From assembly GCF_900142215.1 (NCBI RefSeq), contig NZ_FRAC01000007.1, positions 150,672 through 214,671 on the forward strand: 64,000 bases of DNA, in the 5' to 3' direction. Shown in pieces: positions 42,096 through 50,608 of the stretch (its first letter is position 1; each line of letters opens with the position of its first letter). A program made the translations under genes and the position numbers. Below the pieces are notes generated by a model. It worked only from the letters and a program-made list of their open reading frames with translations, ran no database searches and had not been told where the DNA came from. The DNA comes from Anaerocolumna jejuensis DSM 15929. GTDB lineage: Bacteria; Bacillota; Clostridia; Lachnospirales; Lachnospiraceae.

Positions 42096-43214
42096 CTATA
42101 TTGAAAAATACTCCTTTATGTAATAGGCCATAAGCAGATCAAATTTTATTTTTGAATTATCCAGTTCCGTATGAAGCAGTTCTTTTATTTTCTTAATGCG
42201 GTATATAATTGTATTCCGGTGGGTATGCATTCTTTGGGCAGTATCCAGCAGGTTACAATCAGACAGAAGGAAGGTCCTTAAAGTCTCCGTGTAATCCGAA
42301 TCATGGGCAGTGTCAAATTCTTCAAGAGTTCCAAGGCTTCGTTTGTAGATGTTCTTTAACATATCGGGATCTGATGTACAAAAAAGTACCTGAAAGAGTC
42401 CTAAATCATCAAAATTAACATAGGTGCTGCTCCAAAAAACAGCGGCTGCCAGTGAGAAACGCGCCCTTTTATAGCAGAGGCTAAGTTCTGTCAGGGATGG
42501 AATGACATTGCTGATTCCAAGCTTTATGCTGTCACAGAACAGTAAAATATCAAGTATTTCATTCAGGGAGGGCTGCAGGTTCGATACCAGGTATACCAGT
42601 ATCTGGTGGTTCTCGTGCTCGAAAAGATGGTATTTTATCTTAAGACGGTTTAGTGAGAAGGTAATCCGTGTGGTGTTTTTTAAATTCTGTATGACAACAA
42701 TCCTGTAATCTGCCAAGGATGGAAAGCCATATTGATTCAAGGTCAGGAGTATATTCTCATGAACAGGTGCCTGGTAGAGGGCTCCCTGAAAGGCTGCATT
42801 TAAATGGTCCGTGCTCTGGATATTGTTGAGCAGAACACGGCAATAATCCTGCATAATATCTACCAGATGGATTTTCCAGGGCATGGTGAATATAGGAAAT
42901 TTGCTGATGTCGCAGAATTCTGTGATTTCTGAGGTGATGTCTTTCGTATCCAGATATTTTCCTACATTCAGAAGGATACCACTGCAATTGTGGGTAACAA
43001 GTGCTCTGATAAAATCATAAAGGTTTACACCGCCCTGGGTAAAAAGGCCGGTTGTGATTATCAGTTCCCCTCCTTTTAAAAAGGGCATATTCTGAAAGTC
43101 TTCTGCAAGATATACCCAGGATACGGAATTAGTAAGACCGCTTTCTCCGCCGTGGAGCGCAAGGCTGTATTTTTCTTTTGCACATTCAAAAAGGTCTGTA
43201 ATTTGTGTACCCAT
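42096..43214 (-). CDS. PucR-family transcriptional regulator
   Basis: A 372-residue regulator. The N-terminal PucR domain (about residues 10-130) senses a small molecule (GLTNSVSWVYLAEDFQN, GGELIITTGLF). The C-terminal helix-turn-helix reads LLDTAQRMHTHRNTIIYRIK. GGAGG lies eight bases before ATG 43214; the longer frame to 43280 lacks such a site. PucR proteins usually activate purine, amine or amino-acid catabolism. The amino-acid transporter, alcohol dehydrogenase and aminotransferase at 45-50 kb are likely targets. A palindromic TGTACTT site lies 45 bases before its start. Confidence 0.9.
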   Translation of the reverse strand: MGTQITDLFECAKEKYSLALHGGESGLTNSVSWVYLAEDFQNMPFLKGGELIITTGLFTQGGVNLYDFIRALVTHNCSGILLNVGKYLDTKDITSEITEFCDISKFPIFTMPWKIHLVDIMQDYCRVLLNNIQSTDHLNAAFQGALYQAPVHENILLTLNQYGFPSLADYRIVVIQNLKNTTRITFSLNRLKIKYHLFEHENHQILVYLVSNLQPSLNEILDILLFCDSIKLGISNVIPSLTELSLCYKRARFSLAAAVFWSSTYVNFDDLGLFQVLFCTSDPDMLKNIYKRSLGTLEEFDTAHDSDYTETLRTFLLSDCNLLDTAQRMHTHRNTIIYRIKKIKELLHTELDNSKIKFDLLMAYYIKEYFSI

Positions 43215-43258
43215 TTTCCGGTCCTCCATTTTCAATGATGGCTTAGTATAACATACTT

Positions 43259-43278
43259 TGTACTTTAAATACAATAAC
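43259..43278. promoter_or_regulatory. palindromic site upstream of the PucR gene
   Basis: TGTACTTTAAATACAATAAC differs at two positions from a site at 43789-43808. Arms TGTACTT and ATACA are partly symmetrical. It lies in the promoter region of the reverse-strand PucR gene, a place for autoregulation. Confidence 0.45.
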
Positions 43279-43299
43279 ATTCATGACTGAACAAGCACG

Positions 43300-43611
43300 C
43301 TGGATTTATTATTTATTGATGAGGAACCGGTTGGATTTATATATTATCAGATTGATACCTCTCAAAGTAACTGGTGTGAACGAGAGGATTGGGGCTTTAT
43401 CAGAGAGATTTATATTGAACCTGATTTTAGAAAATCCGGATTAGGAACTAAGTTGATTTTACATGCCGAAGAGAGCCTTTATTCAAATGGTACCAGGGAC
43501 CTTTATCTTACTTCGGATAATAATGATGCATTTTGGAAGTCACTTGGTTATAATAAAACGGATAAACTAAGCACAATTAATCATGATCCGATATATGAAA
43601 AGATAAATTAA
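43300..43611 (+). pseudogene. GNAT acetyltransferase, 5'-truncated
   Basis: About 103 codons read LFIDEEPVGFIYYQID, then RDWGFIREIYIEPDFRKSGL, GTKLILHAEESLYSNG and a normal GNAT end with AFWKSLGY. The acetyl-CoA loop (RKSGLGTKL) is intact, but the frame is closed by a stop at 43288 and no start codon exists, so the N-terminal third is missing. It lies between the PucR gene and a terminator. A relic rather than a working gene. Confidence 0.8.
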
Positions 43612-43627
43612 AATTTATATAATTCCA

Positions 43628-43662
43628 CTACCAACTATCAATATCAGTTGGTAGTTTTTTTT
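43628..43662 (+). terminator. strong terminator after the acetyltransferase relic
   Basis: CTACCAACT pairs perfectly with AGTTGGTAG across a nine-base loop, followed by eight T residues. Confidence 0.85.
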
Positions 43663-43686
43663 GTACTCCCAATTGAAGGAGCAGAT

Positions 43687-43721
43687 AAAAAAGGCAACTT
43701 CCCTTCAGGCGGTTGCTTTTT
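43687..43721 (+). terminator. second terminator-like hairpin
   Basis: AAAAAAGGCAAC pairs with GTTGCTTTTT. A-run and T-run on either side make it potentially bidirectional. It lies only 25 bases after the previous terminator. Confidence 0.6.
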
Positions 43722-43788
43722 ATTGCTGAAAACTGGAAATCCAAATTCAGTAAAATCAATCATTGAAAAGACAGAACAAAGGTTCATA

Positions 43789-43808
43789 TGTACTTAAAGT
43801 ACAATAAC
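43789..43808. promoter_or_regulatory. palindromic site, second copy
   Basis: TGTACTTAAAGTACAATAAC contains a perfect palindrome (TGTACTT, A, AAGTACA). It is the better half of the pair with 43259-43278 and directly precedes a short coding relic. Upstream of the cytidylate kinase-like gene on the same strand. Confidence 0.45.
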
Positions 43809-43906
43809 GGCGTAAAAAATTAGAATTAACGGATATTGTAACCTCTCATCCGGAGGCATATAATGAACCCAAGACAAGAGAAGCTTATGGAATAGAATAT
43901 CTATAA
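43808..43906 (+). pseudogene. short C-terminal coding relic
   Basis: Thirty-two codons between two stops read ELTDIVTSHPEAYNEPKTRE and end AYGIEYL. The composition looks protein-coding but there is no start and no recognised family. With the acetyltransferase fragment it marks 43.3-43.9 kb as a graveyard of broken genes. Confidence 0.3.
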
Positions 43907-43912
43907 GAAATA

Positions 43913-44010
43913 CTTTTTATTAACAAATACCCTTTTATAAAAATACCCTTTATAAGAAATACCCTTTATAAGAAATAACCCTTTGTAAGAAATAACCCTT
44001 TGTAAGAAAG
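43913..44010 (+). repeat. tandem ATAAGAAATACCCTTT repeats
   Basis: Five imperfect copies of a 16-17 base unit (TATAAGAAATACCCTTT, later TGTAAGAAATAACCCTTT) run up to the ribosome binding site of the gene at 44022. Confidence 0.8.
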
Positions 44011-44021
44011 AGGTGGTCGTT

Positions 44022-44630
44022 ATGAATGAGAAATTTGTTGTGACAATCGCAAGGCAATTCGGCAGTTTGGGAAGACCTATTGCGCGTCTGGTCAGTGAAA
44101 AACTGGGGATTGAATATTACGACAGAGACATTGTAGAGATGGCAGCTAAGAATTTAAACCTTCCCGTTTCAACTATCAGTGATGTGGAGGAAAGTGCAAA
44201 GTCGGCGTTTTTCAATATGAATTATCCTCTGGGAATGGGAACTACCGCTATTCAGGATTCTATCTTTTCCGTACAAAGGAAGATTATAGTGGATTTGGCT
44301 GAAAGAGAGTCCTGTATTATTGTTGGGCGGTGTGCGGACCACATATTAAAGGATTATAAAAATATCATTAATGTATTTATTTACGCCCCCTATGAGGCAA
44401 GGCTTGCAAACTGTGTGGAAAGGCTTGATATGCGGCCGGATGAAGCAAAAAAGATGATCGCTTCCGTGGATAAGGCCAGGGAATCCTACCACAGGCATTA
44501 TTGTGGCTATTCCATGTCGGATAAGGATAATAAGCATGTCATGCTGGACTCAAGTCTTTTGGGAGTGGAAGGAACCTGCGAGGTGGTTGTAGATATTATC
44601 CGGCGGAAATTCCAGCTTCCTGTAAAATAG
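44022..44630 (+). CDS. cytidylate kinase-like family protein
   Basis: A 202-residue P-loop kinase-like protein of the cytidylate kinase-like family. TIARQFGSLGRPIARLVSEK occupies the P-loop place, where relatives have GSGGREI; the substitution may weaken nucleotide binding. Then YYDRDIVEMAA, IIVGRCADHILKD and a lid-like RARES region follow. The true CMP kinase is normally encoded elsewhere, so its substrate is unknown. ATG 44022 follows AGAGGTGG; GTG 44013 is possible. Preceded by a simple-repeat leader, ended by a terminator. Confidence 0.85.
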   Translation: MNEKFVVTIARQFGSLGRPIARLVSEKLGIEYYDRDIVEMAAKNLNLPVSTISDVEESAKSAFFNMNYPLGMGTTAIQDSIFSVQRKIIVDLAERESCIIVGRCADHILKDYKNIINVFIYAPYEARLANCVERLDMRPDEAKKMIASVDKARESYHRHYCGYSMSDKDNKHVMLDSSLLGVEGTCEVVVDIIRRKFQLPVK

Positions 44631-44693
44631 TCAGATTAGGTGAAGGATGGATTAATTCAGAATTATAGTTAATTGAAATTTCTTGTTAATGAT

Positions 44694-44731
44694 AAAGGCA
44701 ATGGTGCTAAAAAAGCTCATTGTCTTTTTTT
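44694..44731 (+). terminator. terminator after the cytidylate kinase-like gene
   Basis: AAAGGCAATG pairs with CATTGTCTTT (one G-T pair) across a 14-base loop and runs into seven T residues. Confidence 0.8.
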
Positions 44732-44765
44732 GTGATATAGGAAGTAATAAGGCATTAAAAGAATT

Positions 44766-44910
44766 TCAAAGCATGAAGAATTCAAAGCAGGAAGAAATCA
44801 AGAAACAGGAAGTATCGCAGTAGCAGGAAGAAATATGGGAACAGGAAGAAATGCAGAAACAGGAAGAAATATAGTAATAGAAAAAAATGAAGCAGCAGGA
44901 AGAAATGCAG
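44766..44910 (+). repeat. tandem CAGGAAGAAAT repeats
   Basis: Units such as AGCAGGAAGAAAT, AACAGGAAGAAAT and ATGCAGAAACAGGAAG repeat through the 322-base gap before the amino-acid transporter. They extend the downstream reading frame with a Gln/Glu/Met-rich stretch that I treat as leader. Confidence 0.75.
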
Positions 44911-44952
44911 GAAAGGATGATTATAAGTGATTTTATGGAAGAGGGTGAACAC

Positions 44953-45681
44953 ATGTCAATGCTGGAAATAAAAAAATTGTCCAAATGCTTTGAGGATTTG
45001 GAGGTACTGAGGGATGTCAATATCTCAGTGGAAAAAGGAGAGGTGGTAGTAATTATTGGGCCCTCCGGTTCGGGGAAAAGTACCCTTTTACGTTGTATCA
45101 ATCTTCTGGAGCAGCCTACTGGCGGAGAGATTTTATACATGGGAGAGGATATTACCAAACTTGGCAAGAAGGTTACCAATTACAGGAAGCATGTGGGAAT
45201 GGTGTTTCAGAGGTTTAATCTGTTTTCATTAAAAACTGCGGTGGAAAATGTAATGTATGCGCCGCTGAAGCTGAATAAAATCCCCCATAAGGAAGCGAGA
45301 GAACAGGCAATGGAGCTTCTTGGAAAGGTGGGCCTGGAAAAGAAGGCGGATATTTATCCCCTTGCCCTTTCAGGAGGTCAGCAGCAGAGGGTCGCTATAG
45401 CCAGGGCCCTGGCTATGGAGCCGGAAATCCTGCTCTTTGATGAACCAACCTCCGCCCTTGACCCGGAGCTGGTGGGGGATGTACTGGAGGTTATGAAAAA
45501 GCTGGCGAAGGAGGGAATGACAATGATAGTAGTAACTCATGAAATGGGCTTTGCAAAAGATGTGGCAGACAGGGTTATTTTTATGGATGGAGGCTATGTG
45601 GTAGAAGAGGGCTCTCCGTCAGAAATCTTTACCAGGCCTAAGAATGAAAGAACCAAGTCATTTCTTGCAAGAGTACTGTAA
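44953..45681 (+). CDS. amino-acid ABC transporter ATP-binding protein
   Basis: A 242-residue polar amino-acid (HisP/GlnQ-type) ATPase. Walker A is GPSGSGKSTLLR, the signature LSGGQQQRVAIARAL, Walker B ILLFDEPTSALD, the H-loop VVTHEMGFA. ATG 44953 is preferred because AGAGGGTG lies upstream; the open frame back to 44887 is repeat sequence. It leads an operon with a permease (17 bases on) and a binding lipoprotein. A PucR regulator 1.7 kb upstream is the probable controller. Confidence 0.94.
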   Translation: MSMLEIKKLSKCFEDLEVLRDVNISVEKGEVVVIIGPSGSGKSTLLRCINLLEQPTGGEILYMGEDITKLGKKVTNYRKHVGMVFQRFNLFSLKTAVENVMYAPLKLNKIPHKEAREQAMELLGKVGLEKKADIYPLALSGGQQQRVAIARALAMEPEILLFDEPTSALDPELVGDVLEVMKKLAKEGMTMIVVTHEMGFAKDVADRVIFMDGGYVVEEGSPSEIFTRPKNERTKSFLARVL

Positions 45682-45697
45682 AGGAAGGTGAAACAGA

Positions 45698-46390
45698 ATG
45701 GAGTTGCATTTTAAAAGAGCTTTTGATACCCTTGGACCCAGTCTTTTAAACGGAATTGGAATTGTAGTATTTATTACTCTGGTGGGTTTTACCTGTGCCC
45801 TTATTGTGGCTTTGCTGGTTGCTATCGGCAGGCTTTCCAGGAGAAAAATGCTTGTAAGAATTCTTGGATTTATGATAGAAATCGTAAGGGGAACGCCCCT
45901 GCTGGTCCAGTTCTTCTATATCTATTATGTAGTGCCTACCTTGATAAATGCGCTGATGGCTTTGCTGGGCTATGATACCAATTTTCAGCTGGAGGCATCT
46001 ACCTGCGGTATTATAGGCTTTGCCATTAATTATGGCTGCTACATGTCAGAGGTTATACGCTCTGCCATCCTTGCCATTGACTCCGGTCAGCGGGAAGCGG
46101 GGCTGGCCCTTGGTTTTAGTGAAAGCCAGGTGCTCTTTCATTTTATTATACCGCCGGCTTTGAGAAATTCCGTACCGGTCTTTGGGAATTACCTGGTTAT
46201 GCTGATTAAGGATACCTCTCTGCTGGCCATGATTTCGGTTCAGGAGCTGTTGCTTCGGACGAAAACCTTTGCTTCCCAGACCTTTCTGACTGTGGAAGCT
46301 TATACCATTCTGGCACTGGTATATCTGGTGCTTAGTATCCCACTCTCTCAGTTAAGCAGAATTGTAGAAAGAAAGTTAAAGAGAGTGTAA
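45698..46390 (+). CDS. amino-acid ABC transporter permease
   Basis: A 230-residue HisM/GlnP-type permease with about five membrane helices. The LVQFFYIYYVVPTL segment and the EAA loop (REAGLALGFSESQVLFHFII) are typical. It acts as a homodimer with the preceding ATPase. AAGGAAGGTG precedes the ATG. The following binding protein lies behind a hairpin repeat that carries its own ribosome binding site. Confidence 0.94.
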   Translation: MELHFKRAFDTLGPSLLNGIGIVVFITLVGFTCALIVALLVAIGRLSRRKMLVRILGFMIEIVRGTPLLVQFFYIYYVVPTLINALMALLGYDTNFQLEASTCGIIGFAINYGCYMSEVIRSAILAIDSGQREAGLALGFSESQVLFHFIIPPALRNSVPVFGNYLVMLIKDTSLLAMISVQELLLRTKTFASQTFLTVEAYTILALVYLVLSIPLSQLSRIVERKLKRV

Positions 46391-46477
46391 ACAATTGGAA
46401 TCATTGCAACTATGCTCAACGAGCAGGAAAGAAGGTAAATTATGAAAGAAAAGCACTTTCACACTCCATTATTTATG

Positions 46478-46522
46478 GCAGTACCGCAGAACTGTCTGCG
46501 GTATGCAATGGGAGCAAGTATG
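46478..46522 (+). repeat. hairpin repeat that supplies a ribosome binding site, copy 2
   Basis: The 29-base hairpin 46478-46506 pairs GTACCGCAGA with TCTGCGGTAT; compared with copy 1 (37069-37097) a TCGCAGA/TCTGCGA pair has become CCGCAGA/TCTGCGG, so pairing is kept. It is followed by AATGGGAG and, five bases on, ATG 46520. The upstream part (46441-46477) resembles copy 1 only loosely. Confidence 0.8.
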
Positions 46523-47479
46523 AAAAGAGTAAATGTTAAAAAGAGCATTGTTTTAATGCTGGCACTTATTATGGTCCTTGTAATGGCAACAGGCTGCGGT
46601 ACAAAGAGCACTTCTGGCAGTAATGCTTCTGCTAATGGGGGAGAGGCTACCAAGGCTGCCGATGGAGGAGAGACTACGGAGGCTGCAAAGGATGATTCCC
46701 AGGTTTCCGGCAGTGAATCCAAACTATTGCAGAAAATCAAGGAAAAAGGCTATATCCAGATTGGCTCATCCAATGATGCACCCTTTTCTTATACGGACGT
46801 GGATTCCGGCGAGCTGAAAGGGGTTGATATTGAAATCCTCCGTGAAATATGCAAGAGACTTGGAATACCTGACATTAAAATGAAGGTTATCGATTTTTCC
46901 AATCTTTTGGTGGAGCTGAACAATAATAATATTGATATGGTAGTAGACGCCATGTATGTAAAGGATGACAGGCTCAAGATTGCCGCATTTACGGATAAGT
47001 GGTACCAGGAAGGGGAAGCGGTTGTAATACCTGCTGATTCCACCATAGCCAGTAAGGAGGATTTAAAGGGCAAAAAGATAGGGGCACAGCCTGGGACCAC
47101 CTTTTATGAAACCGCCCAGAAATGGCTGGATGACGGCAAAATAGGGAAACTGGAGGCCTATGATAACCAGGCAACCCTCATGACAGCCGTTAATATGGGA
47201 AAGGTAGATGCAGTCGTGACAGACGGTATTGTAGCAGGCTATACACTGGCATCGGACAGCGCCCTGAAGCTGAAGCTGTTATCTCCCTATGAAGCAGAAG
47301 CAAGCGGACAGATTGGCGCTGCCTTGCGCTTTGAGGATAAGGATTTTTTGACGGAAGTCAATACAACCTTAAATGCAATGAAGGATGACGGAACCCTTTT
47401 AACCATCCTGAAAAATTATGGTTTGACAGAAGATTACTTTGTTGGAACAGAGGATGGAAAAACAACGAACATTAAATAA
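46520..47479 (+). CDS. amino-acid ABC transporter substrate-binding lipoprotein
   Basis: A 319-residue family 3 binding protein. The lipoprotein signal ends VMATGC (lipobox); a Gly/Ala/Glu linker follows; the binding domain begins GYIQIGSSNDAPFSYTDVDS and continues LKGVDIEILREICKRLGI. IGAQPGTTFYETAQKWL marks the second lobe. I start at ATG 46520, with GGGAG five bases upstream. The frame back to 46442 translates a hairpin repeat and would bury the signal peptide. Completes a polar amino-acid importer. Confidence 0.93.
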   Translation: MKRVNVKKSIVLMLALIMVLVMATGCGTKSTSGSNASANGGEATKAADGGETTEAAKDDSQVSGSESKLLQKIKEKGYIQIGSSNDAPFSYTDVDSGELKGVDIEILREICKRLGIPDIKMKVIDFSNLLVELNNNNIDMVVDAMYVKDDRLKIAAFTDKWYQEGEAVVIPADSTIASKEDLKGKKIGAQPGTTFYETAQKWLDDGKIGKLEAYDNQATLMTAVNMGKVDAVVTDGIVAGYTLASDSALKLKLLSPYEAEASGQIGAALRFEDKDFLTEVNTTLNAMKDDGTLLTILKNYGLTEDYFVGTEDGKTTNIK

Positions 47480-47673
47480 ATAATACGAAATATAAAGAGT
47501 GAAAGCCACATCTAATAATAAGGCTGTTATAAAGTGTGAAAAAAGGTAAATCAAAATAGTAATATGAAGACGGTAATATAAAATAAGATGCGGTGTTATG
47601 GAACAGATATACGAAAACAGAAAGATTAACAGAAATGCAAAACAAAAATCAGACGCTTGGAAAGAGAGTAACT

Positions 47674-48804
47674 ATGGAATTTCAATATTACCTGCCGGTC
47701 AATCTGGTATTTGGCCGGGGAAAATCGGATATTATCGGTGAAAAAGCGAAAGAGCTGGGAAAGAAGGCATTAATCGTTACAGGAGGGAAAAGCACAAAAA
47801 GCTCCGGCTTGCTTGCTAAAGCAGAGGAGCAGCTTAAAAGCAACGGGGTTACTTCCACGGTCTTTGACAGGGTAACACCGAACCCGCTGACGACTACTGT
47901 CTATGAAGGGGCACAGTTAGCTTTAGAGGAGGGCTGCGATCTTATAGTAGCCCTTGGAGGAGGCAGCAGTATTGACACGGCAAAGGGAATTGCCTTTCAG
48001 GCAATGAACGGAGGCGATATCAATGACTACATTTATGGCAGGAAGATAAGCAATAAAGCCCTTCCCATCCTGGCTGTACCCACTACCTGCGGTACCGGAA
48101 GTGAAGGAAACGGCTTTGCCGTTATGACAAATCCCGAAACATTGGATAAAAAATCCCTGCGCTGCAGTGCTATTGTACCGGCTTGCTCCATTATTGACCC
48201 GCTGCTGATGAAGACCATGCCAAGAGAAACTCTGGCCTGCGTAGGCTTTGATGCCCTGTGCCATAACATGGATGCCTATATATCCTCTATTGCTCAGCCT
48301 TTGACAGATATCATGGCCCTTGAGGGAGCAAGGCTTGCAATAGAAAGCCTTCCGAAACTTTATGCGGATGCAGAGGAGCTTCCTGGCTGGGACAGCTTAT
48401 GCCTTGCCAGTACCCTGGGAGGGATGGTTATTAATACGGCAGGAGTTACGGCACTTCATGGCATGGAACATCCGGTCAGCGGTCTGAAGGATGTTGTGCA
48501 CGGCAAAGGGCTGGCAGCACTGGCACCCCATGTCTACGGAGCTTCCATAGAGGGAGCAAGGTCCAAATTTGCCACACTCTCAAGGTACCTTGGCGGAAGG
48601 GATGAAAATGATTTCACAGATAAAATCCAGGAGCTTTTAGAAGGAATTAACTTAAGAGTAACCTTGGGTGAGATGGGAGTTGAAGAAAAGGATGTGGATT
48701 GGCTGGCAGACAATTGTCTTAAGGTATCCGCGCCCAGCATTGCAAACCATCCGGTGGTTTTCTCTATGGATGAAATGAAAGAGATCTATAAAAAAGCTTT
48801 ATAA
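47674..48804 (+). CDS. iron-containing alcohol dehydrogenase
   Basis: A 376-residue group III alcohol dehydrogenase. The NAD loop reads ALGGGSSIDTAKGIA; metal ligands are in GFDALCHNMDAYIS and HGMEHPVSGLKDVVHGKGLA. ATG 47674 follows GGAAAGAGAG; the longer frame to 47593 has no better site. It stands between an amino-acid importer and a class III aminotransferase, so it most likely reduces the semialdehyde made by the aminotransferase to a hydroxy acid and regenerates NAD. GABA to 4-hydroxybutyrate, or taurine to isethionate, are possible routes; the sequence does not choose. Confidence 0.9.
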   Translation: MEFQYYLPVNLVFGRGKSDIIGEKAKELGKKALIVTGGKSTKSSGLLAKAEEQLKSNGVTSTVFDRVTPNPLTTTVYEGAQLALEEGCDLIVALGGGSSIDTAKGIAFQAMNGGDINDYIYGRKISNKALPILAVPTTCGTGSEGNGFAVMTNPETLDKKSLRCSAIVPACSIIDPLLMKTMPRETLACVGFDALCHNMDAYISSIAQPLTDIMALEGARLAIESLPKLYADAEELPGWDSLCLASTLGGMVINTAGVTALHGMEHPVSGLKDVVHGKGLAALAPHVYGASIEGARSKFATLSRYLGGRDENDFTDKIQELLEGINLRVTLGEMGVEEKDVDWLADNCLKVSAPSIANHPVVFSMDEMKEIYKKAL

Positions 48805-48995
48805 TTATTTTTTATAAAACAGAGTTGCTTTTATTGGGCTTTCCGCTGTCATATAAGCTGAATTATTAATAAGTTGAATTTTAACTTAAAATTTAAATCA
48901 ACTTATACAAAATCAGCAGAATGAGAGAAATGTTTGTGTCAGCGCTGCCCACATGAACGAACATAGGAAAAAGCGGCGCAGAAACGAGGAGAAAT

Positions 48996-50345
48996 ATGTT
49001 AAGAGATTCTTTACCCAAAATAATTACCCCCCTGCCGGGGCCGAAAGCCAGTGCTATTTTAGAAAGAAGGAAGGAAGCAATACCGGGAGCCATTAAATCC
49101 GTTTATCCCTGTGTTATAAGCAGGGGAGAGGGAGCGATGCTTGAGGATGTAGACGGAAATATTTTTCTGGATTGGGTCGGAGGAGTAGGGGTGCTTAACA
49201 TCGGCTACAGCCACCCGGAGCTGGTTGAGGCGGTAAAAGCCCAGTCAGAGAAGTATTTCCACGCAATGATGAATATTGTCACCCATGAAGGCTATATCGA
49301 GCTTGCGGAAAAGATGAACCAAATTGTTCCGGTAAAAGAAAGCAGAAAAAAGACCATGTTTGCCAATTCCGGAGCGGAGGCAGTGGAGAATGCCGTGAAG
49401 ATTGCCAAGTCCTACACCGGAAGGCCAAATATTATCGTATTTTCCGGGGCTTTCCACGGAAGGACCCTTCTGACCTCCACCATGACCTCCAAGAAAGCCT
49501 ATTCTGCCGGCTTAGGGCCTTTCCCCGACGGTATTTACCGCGGAGAGTTTCCCTATCTGTACAGGGGACCGGAAGGCCTTAGTGAGGAAAAAGCCATAGA
49601 ATACTATACAGAAAAGCTGGAAAGGGTATTTGAGGAAGCATCCCCGGCTGAATTTGTAGCGGCTATTGTAATGGAGCCTGTCCAGGGAGAAGGAGGTTTT
49701 ATCCCTGCTCCCATCGAATGGGTAAAGGCAGTGAGAAAAATCTGTGACGAAAAAGGCATTCTGCTCATAGCGGATGAAGTACAGACCGGCTTTGCACGTT
49801 CAGGTAAGATGTTTGTGTCTAATTACTGGGCAGAAGCAGGCTGCGCCCCGGATATTCTTGCTACGGCCAAATCGATTGCAGGTGGAGTTCCTTTAAGTGC
49901 CATAACGGCAGGAGCCACCATAATAGATGGGGTTAAAAACGGCATCATAGGAGGGACCTACGGCGGTAATGCCCTTGCCTGTGCCTCTGCCCTGAAGGTG
50001 ATTGAAATAATCGAAAGAGATGATTTGTGCGGACGTTCCCTTGAGATTGCAGCAAAGTGCCGAATGGAATTTAACAGCTGGAAAGATACCTATGAGGAGG
50101 TCGGAGATGTAAGGGGCATCGGCTGCATGATGGGAATCGAATTTATAACGGATAAAATGAATAAAACCCCCAATGGAAAGCTGGTGTCCGATATCCTGGA
50201 TTACTGCTCTCAACATGGACTGATTGTTGAAAGTGCGGGAACCTATTCCAATGTTATCCGCTTTTTATGTCCCCTGGTCGTAACCGACGGACAGCTTGAC
50301 AGCGGCCTTAGTATCTTAAAGTCCGCAATAGAAACCTGCCGATGA
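48996..50345 (+). CDS. class III PLP aminotransferase (4-aminobutyrate type)
   Basis: A 449-residue omega-aminotransferase moving an amino group from a terminal amine to a keto acid. Motifs: FANSGAEAVENAVKIAKSYT, FSGAFHGRTLL, the PLP aspartate region IADEVQTGFARSGKMF, and the PLP lysine in ILATAKSIAGGVPLS. AGGAGA precedes the ATG. With the alcohol dehydrogenase upstream it forms a two-step amine fermentation. Likely under PucR control. A strong terminator ends the transcript. Confidence 0.93.
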   Translation: MLRDSLPKIITPLPGPKASAILERRKEAIPGAIKSVYPCVISRGEGAMLEDVDGNIFLDWVGGVGVLNIGYSHPELVEAVKAQSEKYFHAMMNIVTHEGYIELAEKMNQIVPVKESRKKTMFANSGAEAVENAVKIAKSYTGRPNIIVFSGAFHGRTLLTSTMTSKKAYSAGLGPFPDGIYRGEFPYLYRGPEGLSEEKAIEYYTEKLERVFEEASPAEFVAAIVMEPVQGEGGFIPAPIEWVKAVRKICDEKGILLIADEVQTGFARSGKMFVSNYWAEAGCAPDILATAKSIAGGVPLSAITAGATIIDGVKNGIIGGTYGGNALACASALKVIEIIERDDLCGRSLEIAAKCRMEFNSWKDTYEEVGDVRGIGCMMGIEFITDKMNKTPNGKLVSDILDYCSQHGLIVESAGTYSNVIRFLCPLVVTDGQLDSGLSILKSAIETCR

Positions 50346-50398
50346 AATGTTTGCCGGAGCCTGTCGAATTTGTAGAAGGCTCCGGTAAACATTTTTTT
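50346..50398 (+). terminator. strong terminator after the aminotransferase
   Basis: AATGTTTGCCGGAGCC pairs with GGCTCCGGTAAACATT with a 16-base loop and seven T residues. It is the longest GC-rich terminator stem in the window. Confidence 0.9.
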
Positions 50399-50608
50399 AA
50401 TATTCTTCATATTACTTTGGTATCCAATATTTTAATATCCTTCTGTTATCGCTTTGGTCCCAATTATTGAATATTTCCCCAGGCCCTGTTTTTATTGCGC
50501 TTATTTATAAAGAAAAGCATTTATACAGTATTTACTCCGTATCTGGAATGGGATATGATGGATTCAGGTAGAAAAAAATTGAAAAAGCCATTAAGAGGAT
50601 AGGTGTAT

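Noticed and set aside
44022..44630. Assignment as true cytidylate kinase (cmk)
   Set aside because: The P-loop reads GSLGRPIA and the family is known to differ from housekeeping Cmk; only the family name is supported.
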